Shown here piece by piece: positions 14,933 to 23,897 of a DNA stretch of 64,000 nucleotides. The stretch is taken from contig CAKRFY010000006.1 in assembly GCA_934320895.1 (NCBI GenBank), positions 1 to 64,000 of the forward strand, read 5' to 3'. The notes under the pieces were generated by a model. The model ran no database searches. It worked only from the letters and a program-made list of their open reading frames with translations, and was not told the DNA's origin. How positions within the stretch are numbered: the first letter of the stretch is position 1; each line of letters begins with the position of its first letter. The translations under genes were made by a program, and so were the position numbers. This stretch comes from an uncultured Lachnospiraceae bacterium (lineage in GTDB: Bacteria; Bacillota; Clostridia; Lachnospirales; Lachnospiraceae).

Positions 14933-15274
14933 ATGAGGAAAACAACAGCAAACAGATTATTAAAGGCAATCACAGACAATCTTATATCAGTTACAAGTGC
15001 AGTAGTAAACCATGATGAAGGTATGAAAGAATCTATATCAGATGAAAAATTCACGGAAGATTTGGAGTTCTATGTAAATTCTGGAATATTTGCAGATACG
15101 ATTGATTTTACCTATGAGAAAATCGCAGAAGATAAACTGCACATCGCAATCGGTAAAGCAAGTTGTTACTGCTATGACGATATAGATGTGACATTGCAGC
15201 TTAGTGATGGTGTGACTATGGAAACGGTCACAAAACAGTTGTATGAGAATTTTGACGAAAAATTGTCAGCATAA
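14933..15274 (+). CDS. Hypothetical acidic protein (113 residues)
   Basis: GAAAGGT site. Helical N-terminus (RKTTANRLLKAITDNLISVT) and an alternating acidic C-terminal half (SCYCYDDIDVTLQLSDGVTM). Family not recognised. Part of the small-gene run between tubZ and the cold-shock gene. Confidence 0.5.
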   Translation: MRKTTANRLLKAITDNLISVTSAVVNHDEGMKESISDEKFTEDLEFYVNSGIFADTIDFTYEKIAEDKLHIAIGKASCYCYDDIDVTLQLSDGVTMETVTKQLYENFDEKLSA

Positions 15275-15375
15275 AGAGAGAACAATATAACAGAGGTCAT
15301 TCAGTTTGAATGGTAAAGGAACATACGAGATATTTTCTCATTCCTGCCCTATACCAAAGAAAGGAAGTATTACCA

Positions 15376-15591
15376 ATGGCAAAAGGATTAACCAGATGTA
15401 ATGTGTGTGGAAAGACAGTAGAGCAGGTATTTGAAAATCAGATGCTTATTAGCATCCATAATCGTATCGGTTATGGCAGTAAACATGATGGAAGTATGCT
15501 TGATTTAGATATTTGTCCAGATTGTTTTGACAAACTGATTGATGGCTTTGCAGGGAAGTGTGCAATCAATCCAATTAAAGAGAATTTTTAG
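15376..15591 (+). CDS. Small zinc-ribbon-like protein
   Basis: 71 residues from the ATG at 15376 (AAAGGAAG upstream). CNVCGKTVEQVFENQ and LDICPDCFDKLIDGF give two CxxC knuckles, about 38 residues apart, typical of a zinc ribbon. Similar small proteins occur in phage and plasmid genomes. Function unknown. Confidence 0.65.
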   Translation: MAKGLTRCNVCGKTVEQVFENQMLISIHNRIGYGSKHDGSMLDLDICPDCFDKLIDGFAGKCAINPIKENF

Positions 15592-15609
15592 AATACGGAG
15601 GGATTTGAA

Positions 15610-15957
15610 ATGTTAGGTACAGTCAAATGGTTCAATGTAGTACGTGGTTTTGGGTTCATTATTGGCGATGATGGAAACGAGTATTTTTTCCATTACAGCA
15701 ATATTGAAGGAGAAGGGTTCAAAAAAGTACATGAAAACGAGTATGTAGAGTTTGAGCCAAGTAAAAACGAAAAAGGTTTTATTGCCTTAAATGTACAAAA
15801 ACATGAATGGAAAGTAGAAGATGATCCTAGATGTCAGATTGCTATGAAAATTATGAATGAATTTGGAATAAAAATACCAATGTTGCAATGGGTTGAAATG
15901 GATATAGAAGAATTGGAACAGTATTATGACAGCTTGAAATATCCATGTGGATGTTAA
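15610..15957 (+). CDS. Cold-shock-domain protein with C-terminal extension
   Basis: 115 residues. Residues 1-66 are a cold-shock domain with RNP1-like GFGFI and RNP2-like YFFHYSNI: LGTVKWFNVVRGFGFI then GDDGNEYFFHYSNIEGEGF. The extra 45 residues (PRCQIAMKIMNEFGIKIPML...YYDSLKYPCGC) are not in host CspA proteins. CSD proteins bind single-stranded RNA/DNA and melt structure. The structured non-coding stretch right downstream is an obvious candidate ligand (inference). Confidence 0.8.
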   Translation: MLGTVKWFNVVRGFGFIIGDDGNEYFFHYSNIEGEGFKKVHENEYVEFEPSKNEKGFIALNVQKHEWKVEDDPRCQIAMKIMNEFGIKIPMLQWVEMDIEELEQYYDSLKYPCGC

Positions 15958-16014
15958 TAACGTAAAAAGTATTTTTCTAACAGAGAATATTATAAATAGA
16001 CAGAGATATTTGTT

Positions 16015-16178
16015 GCAGTAAGACTAAGCAACCGACTATTGAAGCGAATAGTTACAATCGTTGTACGGAACGGACTCGTTGATGATACTGCTAAACATAT
16101 ATCAGTGAAGATACTGATTACATAATTTGAACGGAATCACAATACCATTGAAGATAATGGTTATACATATTGGACGGA
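16015..16178 (+). ncRNA. Candidate structured RNA with three repeated GAAG-loop hairpins
   Basis: The 15,958-16,265 gap has no gene. Three 18-nt hairpins share 6-bp stems and GAAG hexaloops: ACTATT-GAAGCG-AATAGT (16035-16052), ATCAGT-GAAGAT-ACTGAT (16101-16118), ACCATT-GAAGAT-AATGGT (16144-16161). Each is followed 9-14 bases later by GGAACGGA, GAACGGA or GGACGGA. The first is enclosed by CAAC/GTTG and GCAGTA/TACTGC (16015-16020 with 16086-16091). Compensating stem differences with constant loops imply selection on RNA shape. Confidence 0.5.
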
Positions 16179-16265
16179 TAGACAGGCATATTACCTATTA
16201 TTGGTGGTGTGCCTACATTAAATTAGAATTGGAGGTAATGAACTATTTACAAAGGAACTAATAAG

Positions 16266-16436
16266 ATGAATATGTACATAGTCAGATCATTAGCAATGAC
16301 AAATTGGCTATGCAATAACGGATTTAAAATTTTAAAAGTTGAGGATTCGGAAAAGGATGATAAGTTAAAAGTTTTCTTCTTTGAGGATTCGCCAGCACTT
16401 CACAATATGATGATGAAATATAGAAAGAGAGTGTGA
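16266..16436 (+). CDS. DUF5659-like small protein
   Basis: 56 residues after AAGGAACTAATAAG: MNMYIVRSLAMTNWLCNNGF, then FKILKVEDSEKDD and FFFEDSPALHNMMMKYRKR. It has the compact fold signature of the short proteins (DUF5659-like) found in Firmicute phages and ICEs. It overlaps the start of the helicase gene, suggesting coupling. Function unknown. Confidence 0.6.
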   Translation: MNMYIVRSLAMTNWLCNNGFKILKVEDSEKDDKLKVFFFEDSPALHNMMMKYRKRV

Positions 16437-16441
16437 AGAGT

Positions 16442-18430
16442 ATGGCAAAAAGCAAGCAGAATAAAGGAAAGACTAAATTAACATGGGATGATTTTGAAAC
16501 ATATCTTCCTGAGTATGGATTTGATGAAAAGCAAATGCAATTTTTTAAAGACACATTTGAGATAATCACAACTAATCGAGATACAGACAAAGTTACTTGT
16601 TTTGCTAATAGATGCGGCATAGGAAAATCAACATTTATTCATACATTTATGCACTGCTGCATTGGAGATAGTTTTTATGGTGGACGGCATAGACCTCAAG
16701 GATTATTAGTTATAACGGATTCAATTAAGAGATTAGAGGAGCTGTCTAGCACCAATAAGGACAGAATAGAAGCAGAAAAGTATTGGGGAGAAATTTTCAA
16801 GGAATGGGGCATTGAATATCATTACAAGGAATTTGAAAAAAGTGTCATTGTACTGAGATCGGATGAACCATTTAAAGAGCAACTTATCAAGCAACATTAT
16901 AAGCCAATAGTTCTACTTTCTACACAGCGTTATTTTATGTTGGGAGATAATATCAGAGAACAACTTTTCTCATTCACTTATAATGGAGAAACACTAAAAA
17001 GAGATATTGTTATCTTTGATGAAAGCCCGCAATTTTCAGAAACTGTCACAATCGACAGCGATAACTTGTCCAGAATCGAGGCGGCATTATATAAAGGGCT
17101 GTCCGATGAAGTTAAGGACAAGGAGTTTGTCATAAGAGAGTATAAGGCATTTAAGGATAGACTGCTTGAACAGATGGACGAGAAGGAAAAACTACTGAAG
17201 GATTCTAATGTTACTATATATTGGAAAGATACACGATATTCCAGTATAACACCGAATGATGATTTGCTTTTTTCGGTATTACAGGACAATATAGAATCCT
17301 TGACAAAACAGTATAATTGCATATGGAAAGATATGCAATGCTTAAAAGAGATTGCTAAGAATGGAGCAATATTTAATTCTGTAAAGAAAAAATATGGAAA
17401 CTATGAACGCTCATTTGTGCTGGTCGTAGATAATAGGAATCATTTCTTTTTGGGACAAGATAAGAAGTTTTTTGTATTTGATGCTACAGCAGATATTGAT
17501 CCGAGATATGACCTTGATTATGTGGAAATTGTAACAGGAGAAAAATATAATAAACCTTTGAATATGTTAATAACAAATGTTCAGATTTCCACTAGCAAAA
17601 ATGTTATGTGTAAAGGAAATAAAAGAGCAATCACAACCTCAAATACCATCATTAAATACTTGAAAAATAAATTGAAACATGGGATAGGAAAGCAACGAGA
17701 AATTTTGATAGTAGTATATAGTGATTTGTTAAGACGATTTCAAAAAGAGTTTGACAATGTAGGTTATTTTGGAAACCTTAAAGGATTCAATGATTTCAAG
17801 GATTTATACAGAATGGCACACATTGGAATGAACAGATTTCCTAACATGGCATATTTCTTTATATATTGCGGTTGTCATATGGAAACATATAGACAACTTA
17901 TGGATATGTCAGAAGAAGAATCACTAGATTTCTTTAGTACACTGAGTAAAAATCATAATAAAGAATACGAAAGTATTATAACATCCGTCATGCTTAGATG
18001 TATGTTGGCTGATTTTGAACAAAATATATTTAGATTGGCAATCAGAAATTATAGCAATACGGAAAATGTTCATATCTGGACTTTCTACAATTCTAATGAT
18101 TCGCTTTATAGTGAATTATCTTCTATGATCGAGAAAAGATATAAGCCCTATGGAACAATATTTGAATATGAAGATACTCCCGAAGAGTTACAGATTGAGA
18201 AGATTAAAGATAGAAAACCACCAGAAGGAAAGAAAATGACAAATGCACAAAAGATTATAGAGTGGTGTGATAAACAAGAATCTGGAAAAGTATTTAAGTT
18301 AAATGAGTTATTACAAGATACAGGAATGAATAATGATTCGTTTAAAAGTACCAGAAAAGATAATCAGACAATAAAAAAATTATTTGATGATATGAAAACT
18401 GATAAAAGAGGTTATTACATGATTGTATAA
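16442..18430 (+). CDS. SF2-type helicase/ATPase of phage-plasmid type
   Basis: 662 residues from the ATG at 16442; a GTG at 16433 overlapping the previous stop is an alternative. Walker A appears as FANRCGIGKSTFIHTF (about residues 55-70), a motif Ia-like LLVITDSIKRLEEL follows, Walker B as DIVIFDESPQFSE (DE box), and a motif III-like FVFDATADIDPRYD. The C-terminal 70 residues (KMTNAQKIIEWCDKQESGKV...) look like a winged helix. Probably the element's replication or primase-type helicase. Exact superfamily needs a profile search. Confidence 0.65.
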   Translation: MAKSKQNKGKTKLTWDDFETYLPEYGFDEKQMQFFKDTFEIITTNRDTDKVTCFANRCGIGKSTFIHTFMHCCIGDSFYGGRHRPQGLLVITDSIKRLEELSSTNKDRIEAEKYWGEIFKEWGIEYHYKEFEKSVIVLRSDEPFKEQLIKQHYKPIVLLSTQRYFMLGDNIREQLFSFTYNGETLKRDIVIFDESPQFSETVTIDSDNLSRIEAALYKGLSDEVKDKEFVIREYKAFKDRLLEQMDEKEKLLKDSNVTIYWKDTRYSSITPNDDLLFSVLQDNIESLTKQYNCIWKDMQCLKEIAKNGAIFNSVKKKYGNYERSFVLVVDNRNHFFLGQDKKFFVFDATADIDPRYDLDYVEIVTGEKYNKPLNMLITNVQISTSKNVMCKGNKRAITTSNTIIKYLKNKLKHGIGKQREILIVVYSDLLRRFQKEFDNVGYFGNLKGFNDFKDLYRMAHIGMNRFPNMAYFFIYCGCHMETYRQLMDMSEEESLDFFSTLSKNHNKEYESIITSVMLRCMLADFEQNIFRLAIRNYSNTENVHIWTFYNSNDSLYSELSSMIEKRYKPYGTIFEYEDTPEELQIEKIKDRKPPEGKKMTNAQKIIEWCDKQESGKVFKLNELLQDTGMNNDSFKSTRKDNQTIKKLFDDMKTDKRGYYMIV

Positions 18431-18589
18431 ATTTTTAGGGGGGATTCTCTAATATATTATATTAGGAAAACCCACCCAAAATAGAATAAAAATAATCATA
18501 CGAGATTCAATGATTTTGTGTAGTGACGCAAGGAACGGAACAAATATCATTTGTGGCTGCCACGCAGACACCCATTAAGGAGATAAGAC

Positions 18590-18934
18590 ATGGATAGAAG
18601 TTATAAATTAAAGATGGAAGATAAATTGAATACAAATACTCTTACAAAAGAGTACATATTAAATTGCATAGCAAAGCATGAGAAGAAAATCAATGACCTT
18701 GCTTATAAGGAAAAACAGTATAGAGCATCCAATTACAATAATCATAAGTTGGAACTGAATAAGCTGACTGAATACAGACAACCTTTTGTTGATGTTCTTA
18801 TGAAGGAATACAGAATGTCATTGGATGATATTAAAACTGCATTGCAGAGTGTGAAGGATAAAAATATTCCTACTAATGCAGTATGTGACCAGATAAGAGG
18901 GATTATCACTAATGGATGTTATTTTCTTGAATAG
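18590..18934 (+). CDS. Hypothetical helical protein (114 residues)
   Basis: AAGGAGATAAGAC site. Highly charged, helical (KEYILNCIAKHEKKINDLAY, KLTEYRQPFVDVLMKEYRMS). Family not recognised. Its stop codon TAG is the first part of the 12-bp closing stem of the structured region that follows. The 160 bases before it carry a GTGGC/GCCAC hairpin and GGAACGGAAC. Confidence 0.5.
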   Translation: MDRSYKLKMEDKLNTNTLTKEYILNCIAKHEKKINDLAYKEKQYRASNYNNHKLELNKLTEYRQPFVDVLMKEYRMSLDDIKTALQSVKDKNIPTNAVCDQIRGIITNGCYFLE

Positions 18935-19125
18935 TGGGTGCTTTACAGCACAAAAAGATTTGTTCCGCTATGGCTACACAAATCTTTCAACGAGAGAATA
19001 TATCTAATAGATACTTAATTTGAGCGTACCTTGTGTGGTTCAAAATATGAATTAAACTGATTATTCTTTTCGATAAAGAGAGAGTATGTCGGCTGCCTGT
19101 CGGCATCCGAAATAAGCACTCACTA
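18932..19125 (+). ncRNA. Candidate multibranch structured RNA
   Basis: No ORF. A 12-bp closing helix, TAGTGGGTGCTT (18932-18943) with AAGCACTCACTA (19114-19125, one G-U), encloses four hairpins: AAAGATTTGT/ACAAATCTTT (18954-18963 with 18978-18987), TATCT/AGATA (19001-19013), TTTGAGC/GTTCAAA (19019-19025 with 19038-19044), ATGTCG/CGGCAT (19086-19091 with 19101-19106). The architecture is that of a riboswitch-size folded RNA of about 194 nt. Class not recognised. Confidence 0.5.
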
Positions 19126-19178
19126 TTTATCTGAATAATAAGTTTACAATTTTTCACTTGATGGAAGGAGAATTATAT

Positions 19179-19505
19179 ATGAGTAAAGTAATTACAGAGA
19201 AAAAATATTACAGAGTAGGTGAAACATTTTCCAATACAGATAAAGATTACAACGGATTATTGGATGTTCCTTTTGGTATATGGATTACAACACATAGCTT
19301 TGAAGTAATAAGTTCTATGAAATGGGAAAAAGCATATAAACTATGCACTCCGATTGATGGGAAAATTATTGATGAAAGTGTTAAAAACTGCTGTATTTTT
19401 GTCTATTTAGATGGTGCTAATTATGATAAAGAAGAATATAGGCAAGTTACATGGGATGAACTTATGAAAGAGTGTACACCTGTAGAAGTAATTGTGTGTG
19501 AGTAA
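19179..19505 (+). CDS. Hypothetical protein (108 residues)
   Basis: ATG at 19179 after GGAAGGAG; the frame is open from 19158. Aromatic and acidic: KYYRVGETFSNTDKDYNGLL, WITTHSFEVISSMKWEKAYK, EYRQVTWDELMKECTPVEVI. Probably a small globular cytoplasmic protein. It lies directly downstream of the structured region 18932-19125, which could control it. Family not recognised. Confidence 0.5.
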   Translation: MSKVITEKKYYRVGETFSNTDKDYNGLLDVPFGIWITTHSFEVISSMKWEKAYKLCTPIDGKIIDESVKNCCIFVYLDGANYDKEEYRQVTWDELMKECTPVEVIVCE

Positions 19506-19520
19506 AGGAAAACAGATATT

Positions 19521-19682
19521 ATGATGACAATAGAAAAAGCATATGAAAAATTTTATAAATTATTGGAAAAGATTGACAATTCAGATATTCCATCAAGTGA
19601 GCAGTATGAACTGTATCAAGATATGGAATCTGAAATTGGACAGAAAAAGCAACAAGCGTATGTGGATATGCATGAGTATTGA
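19521..19682 (+). CDS. Small hypothetical protein (53 residues)
   Basis: MMTIEKAYEKFYKLLEKIDN followed by SSEQYELYQDMESEIGQKK; helical and acidic. AAAGGA lies 11 bases upstream. It ends with TGA, showing that UGA is an ordinary stop in this element. 16 bases after the previous gene, so same operon. Confidence 0.5.
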   Translation: MMTIEKAYEKFYKLLEKIDNSDIPSSEQYELYQDMESEIGQKKQQAYVDMHEY

Positions 19683-19703
19683 TGAGTAAAGGAGATTTTA
19701 ATA

Positions 19704-19973
19704 ATGGTATTTAAGGAAGGACAAGATGTATATTTTTTGAACAGAATCAAAAAGAAACATCATAACACCCATATGTGGGTTGTTGAACCTGCAATAGTAG
19801 TATCTGATAAAGGAAACAATCATAGAGTTGAGGTTAAAATTTCAGATCAGAATATTGTATCAATTCGTAGAAGAGTAATATTTGAAACTAAGGATAAGGA
19901 AAATGCAGAAGAAAAATGTGATTATTGGAATCATTGGAATAGATACCATAAGAGAAAACATAAGCATAAGTAG
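19704..19973 (+). CDS. Basic His/Lys-rich hypothetical protein
   Basis: 89 residues; AAAGGAGATTTTAATA leader identical to that of the clpX gene at 20020. N-terminal beta segment (FKEGQDVYFLNRIKKKHHNT, MWVVEPAIVV) like a small SH3/KOW barrel, and a strongly basic tail (NHWNRYHKRKHKHK). A nucleic-acid-binding role is plausible but not shown. Confidence 0.5.
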   Translation: MVFKEGQDVYFLNRIKKKHHNTHMWVVEPAIVVSDKGNNHRVEVKISDQNIVSIRRRVIFETKDKENAEEKCDYWNHWNRYHKRKHKHK

Positions 19974-20019
19974 GGATAATTGATAAGTACAATTTTCATA
20001 AATAAAGGAGATTTTAATA

Positions 20020-21243
20020 ATGGCAAATAAAAATAACGAATTTTGTTGTATGTGTGGAAGCAGAAAAGATGAGGTAGAAAAGCTGATTAGAGGTAAATAT
20101 GGTTACATCTGTGATAGCTGTATCAGTATTGCAAGTGAGTTACTCAACGATGAAGAAGAGGAGAATATCACAAATAATATGCAGTTGGCTACACCTTCAC
20201 AAATTAAAGCACATTTAGATCAATATGTTATTGGACAGGATGAAGCAAAAAAGACTTTAGCAGTTGCGGTCTACAATCACTATAAGAGATTGAAACAGAA
20301 TAAGAAATCTGATGTGGAAATTCAAAAATCCAACATCCTTATGATTGGTTCAACCGGGAGTGGTAAGACATATCTTGCACAGTCACTTGCAAAATTCTTA
20401 GGTGTTCCATTCGCTATTGCTGATGCTACTTGTTTAACTGAGGCTGGATATGTTGGCGAAGATGTAGAAACCATGTTAAGAACACTCTTACAGAATGCAA
20501 ATTATGACATTGAATCAGCACAGCGAGGAATTATCTATATTGACGAGATAGATAAGATTAGTCGTAAAGGCGAGAATATGTCAATCACAAGGGATGTATC
20601 TGGTGAGGGAGTACAACAGGCATTACTTAAAATCATTGAGGGTACTATTTCAGAAGTGCCAGTTACGGGCAGTAGAAAACATCCACAGGGAGAAACAGTT
20701 AAGATTGATACATCCAACATACTTTTCATTTGTGGTGGAGCTTTTGATGGTATTGATAAGATTATCGGCAAAGAAGAGACACATAATAGTATTGGATTTG
20801 GTGCAAATGTTTCCGATAAAAAGGAATTAGTTACCGACTTGTCAAAGGTTGAGCAGCACGATCTTGTAAAATATGGTCTTATGCCAGAGTTAATCGGTAG
20901 ACTTCCTATTATAACTGCACTCAATCCGTTATCAGAAGATGATTTGGTACATATTCTCACAGAGCCAAAGAATGCCATAACAAAGCAATACCAGGAGTTA
21001 TTGTCTATGGATGGTGTGAAGCTGGAATTTGAGGATGAAGCATTGAGAAAGATTGCGGAGATGGCTATTAAAAAGAAAACAGGTGCGAGAGGTCTTAGAA
21101 GTATTATTGAATCTGCTATGCAGAAAGTCATGTTTGATGTTCCTGATATGGCAAGTGCAAAGAAAGTTGTTGTAACTGCTGATTGCGTGGAAGGAAAAGC
21201 GGATGCACTTGTGTATGGTGCAAGGAATAAGAAAATTGCGTAA
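20020..21243 (+). CDS. clpX: ClpX-type AAA+ unfoldase (element-borne copy)
   Basis: 407 residues, full ClpX length. It has an N-terminal zinc-binding domain ([15 protein letters not shown]...[13 protein letters not shown]), then an AAA+ core with Walker A GSTGSGKT (about residues 109-116), Walker [11 protein letters not shown], a pore loop region ([12 protein letters not shown]) and the sensor-2 arginine region ([14 protein letters not shown]). It differs from host clpX in sitting alone, without tig or clpP, in an operon of phage-like genes. A possible job is remodelling of the element's own protein complexes or feeding ClpP; an IGF-type loop could be examined to test ClpP binding. Confidence 0.9.
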   Translation: MANKNNEFCCMCGSRKDEVEKLIRGKYGYICDSCISIASELLNDEEEENITNNMQLATPSQIKAHLDQYVIGQDEAKKTLAVAVYNHYKRLKQNKKSDVEIQKSNILMIGSTGSGKTYLAQSLAKFLGVPFAIADATCLTEAGYVGEDVETMLRTLLQNANYDIESAQRGIIYIDEIDKISRKGENMSITRDVSGEGVQQALLKIIEGTISEVPVTGSRKHPQGETVKIDTSNILFICGGAFDGIDKIIGKEETHNSIGFGANVSDKKELVTDLSKVEQHDLVKYGLMPELIGRLPIITALNPLSEDDLVHILTEPKNAITKQYQELLSMDGVKLEFEDEALRKIAEMAIKKKTGARGLRSIIESAMQKVMFDVPDMASAKKVVVTADCVEGKADALVYGARNKKIA

Positions 21244-21263
21244 ATGGAAGGAGACTACAAAAT

Positions 21264-22232
21264 ATGAATAATGAAGTAAGATGTAACAATGATTTGGAAC
21301 TTAAAGCAATAGAAAATAGGATAATTCGACTAAAAAATGAGACTGCACAAAATCTCATTAAACTTGGTAATGAATTGAACAGAGCAAAAGAAAAAGTACC
21401 ACATGGAGAGTGGGGAACATGGCTAAGAGATAAAGTGAATTTTTCACAAAGGACAGCAAATATTTATATGAGAATTGCAAAAGAATTTGGTTCAAATTCG
21501 CAAGCGATTTCCAATTTGGAAGTGACAAAATTAGGATTATTATTGGATGTGCCAGAAGATAAAAGAGCTAATTTTATTGCAGAACATAATGTAAAGGAAA
21601 TGTCAACAAGAGAATTAAAAGCTGCAATTAAAGGTGAATCTGATCATACCAAAACAGATAGCGTTATCGACTATGTAAGAGACTATGAAGATATTGAGAT
21701 AGATGTAGATTGTTTAAAACCATTACCACAACATGATAAATATTTCTTCAAAAGAACAGGCAAAGACTGGATTTCATTTTTAAATTCGGTTGATAAATAT
21801 GGTATATATGAGCCTATTATGATTGCAAGAGATAATACAATTATTTCTGGACATGAAAGAGTGAGAGCTTGTAAAGATTTAGGTATTAAAAAAATTCGTG
21901 CTTATTATGCTTGTCAAGAAAAGGCGTATAGAAAAGATTGTAAAACAGACGATGAATTGAAATTGAAGATGTTTATTTTGTCAAATTTTAGTCTACGAAG
22001 TATAGATGGGTATTATGCAATGTTTTGGATGGACACATTATTTGGTACATCTTATGGTGATGGTAGCGGAGATTTGACACATTATGTTACGGATGATGTT
22101 GTCAATAAGTTAAATCATAATAGGGATATTTTGAAAAAAATGAAAGAAGTGGTTGATAAGTGCCAATGTGGAGAAATAGCAGAAGCTGAAATGGATGTGG
22201 AAATAGCAAAATTGCATGAACAGTATGTGTAG
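21264..22232 (+). CDS. DUF3102 / ParB-like nuclease-fold protein
   Basis: 322 residues, 20 bp after clpX with an AAGGAG site. Residues about 10-100 are a DUF3102 region (TAQNLIKLGNELNRAKEKVP, GEWGTWLRDKVNFSQRTANI). Residues about 155-235 are a ParB/sulfiredoxin-type fold (GIYEPIMIARDNTIISGHER, VRACKDLGIKKIRAYYAC). Proteins with this pair of domains are frequent in Clostridia plasmids, ICEs and phages; they are probably DNA-binding maintenance or regulatory factors. The GHER variant of the GxxR box is present. Confidence 0.7.
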   Translation: MNNEVRCNNDLELKAIENRIIRLKNETAQNLIKLGNELNRAKEKVPHGEWGTWLRDKVNFSQRTANIYMRIAKEFGSNSQAISNLEVTKLGLLLDVPEDKRANFIAEHNVKEMSTRELKAAIKGESDHTKTDSVIDYVRDYEDIEIDVDCLKPLPQHDKYFFKRTGKDWISFLNSVDKYGIYEPIMIARDNTIISGHERVRACKDLGIKKIRAYYACQEKAYRKDCKTDDELKLKMFILSNFSLRSIDGYYAMFWMDTLFGTSYGDGSGDLTHYVTDDVVNKLNHNRDILKKMKEVVDKCQCGEIAEAEMDVEIAKLHEQYV

Positions 22233-22394
22233 TAATAAAATGCTTCTGGACTAATTACAAATTTACAAGATCTTTCAACCCGACAGAATGTAGGTTTGAA
22301 AGAATCAATACACAGTGGTGTGCGCAAAATTTTTGCACTCACTAAACGAACCGCAACGATGGTCAATGAATATCAGAAGGAGAATATATAATAT
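22233..22394 (+). other. Intergenic hairpins upstream of the 22395 gene
   Basis: CTTTCAACC/GGTTTGAAAG (about 22272-22302, one bulge) and AGTGGTGTGC/GCACTCACT (22314-22323 with 22335-22343). The segment GCACTCACTA also forms the 3' arm of the closing stem at 19116-19125, so the two spacers share a motif. Confidence 0.4.
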
Positions 22395-23093
22395 ATGGAT
22401 AAATTTACAATAACAACAGGAAACAAAGATACAGCCGAATTAAACAGACTTACAAGGGTGATTGCTTTACATGATATATGGAACAGACAGTATCACAGTA
22501 CAGTTAGCAGTATGTTTGAAAAGTACAAGAGCATAGATGAATGGTCACAGGATGAATTGATGAAGGTTGCCTTATGCGGTGTGAAGTATATAAAATGCGT
22601 TGCTGACATTGAGAGAGAAAACCAGAGATTGGATTCAAGCTACAATACACCATTTGCAGTCAAGGAGAATGGATTTAATCTGATAGATGCTCTATTCGGT
22701 ACTATTGGTCGTATCAAACTGAAAAATCTGATTAAGATATTCCCGATAGATAAAACCTATGATGGGGATAAATGGGGCTGTAAAGATTATTTCTTTACAA
22801 TGGATGTCCTGAAGGAGAAAGGTCTTGATAATGCAGTTGGTCGTGATGGTGTATTTGATTTGATGTGGGATTATGAGAACAGAGATTTGAGAGAATTTAC
22901 AGTATTCTATATGAGCTGTATGAGTGCTATGTATAAAAAGCAGACTGGTGTAGGTATGGCAGAAAAGTTTTGTGAAGATAATGGTATTGGGACATATACA
23001 ATGGACAGAGAAAATGGTCTGCTTATTGATAATCAGAGTGGAGAAATCGCAAAAATGAGCAATAAGCCTTCATTTATGCAGATTGTGAAGTAA
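22395..23093 (+). CDS. Hypothetical protein (232 residues)
   Basis: AGAAGGAG site. Mixed helix/strand protein: LNRLTRVIALHDIWNRQYHS, AFGTIGRIKLKNLIKIFPID-like segment, GVGMAEKFCEDNGIGTYTMD. No motif recognised. Its TAA stop is followed in the same frame by the ParB-like C-terminal sequence, so a recombination joint lies here. Cytoplasmic. Confidence 0.5.
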   Translation: MDKFTITTGNKDTAELNRLTRVIALHDIWNRQYHSTVSSMFEKYKSIDEWSQDELMKVALCGVKYIKCVADIERENQRLDSSYNTPFAVKENGFNLIDALFGTIGRIKLKNLIKIFPIDKTYDGDKWGCKDYFFTMDVLKEKGLDNAVGRDGVFDLMWDYENRDLREFTVFYMSCMSAMYKKQTGVGMAEKFCEDNGIGTYTMDRENGLLIDNQSGEIAKMSNKPSFMQIVK

Positions 23094-23897
23094 ATCTTAT
23101 GTCTCATTGAAACTAATATTCGTCAGCGTGGAATTGGAAATCCTAATCCTGTAAAACTTAGTAGATGTATTAAAGAACTTGAACGAATTTATGGAATACA
23201 AAATGGCAATAATCAATATGTTAGGGTTCCGAAAGTTTCGGAAGGCACTATATTATCTCAAGTGGATATTGCTAATATGATTGGTATTTCAGTAGATACT
23301 CTTAATAATTATAAAAAGCTTACAGAATTAATTCCTGAATTAGAGGATTTAGTAGAAACAGGAATCCTAGCACCTACTACTGCCCTCGCCTTGGTAAAAT
23401 ATATGTCACCATCTGAACAAGAAGAATTTGTAAAGTCTATGGATGTAACAAAGAAAATTACTAAAGGACAAGTTCAACAGTATATTGATAAGATTAAACA
23501 GCTTGAAACCAATAATCCTAAAGTCCAAGAGCTAGAATTGCAAATTTCTGAATTAAAAACAGAGAAAAATATGTTGGAACAAAAAGTCAAACTTAATCAG
23601 GAAGAATCTGATAAATATAACAAGTTAAAATCTGATATTGAATTTCTTACAAAACAGAAAACCGATTTAGGTCGTCAAATCGACTCTGCTACTGAATTGG
23701 CAGGTCTGACTGTAAGATTAAAGAAATTATTAGAGACAGTAGATAACAGTAAAATTCCAGAAAATGAAATATTTTCAGTTAATGAACTTAAGGAGTTCAA
23801 TATTAAGATGCTGAATAATAGTGGCATGGCAGATATTGTGGATTTTAAAGCATGGGTAGATAAGAAAAAAGCCAATGAAACGGGGATTTCTTATTGA
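23094..23897 (+). pseudogene. ParB-like protein lacking its N-terminal domain
   Basis: Open from directly after the TAA at 23091-23093. ETNIRQRGIGNPNPVKLSRC then DIANMIGISVDTLNNYKKLT, ELIPELEDLVETGILAPTTA and KKITKGQVQQYIDKIKQLE match the HTH and C-terminal part of phage-type ParB proteins, followed by a coiled coil. The ParB nuclease-fold domain that should precede it is missing. The only likely start is GTG at 23262, with a weak GGAAGG 15 bases upstream, which would give 211 residues. Fragment or adapted short protein. Confidence 0.6.

Noticed and set aside
20535..21131. 198-codon minus-strand frame opposite clpX
   Set aside because: Ser/Ile-rich shadow of the clpX coding strand; no ribosome site and no family resemblance.
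4711..23897. UGA reassignment or general stop readthrough in the element, suggested by in-frame stops at 5065 and 23091
   Set aside because: TGA ends several intact genes (16434-16436, 19680-19682), and the second stop is TAA, so local mutations or joints explain both.
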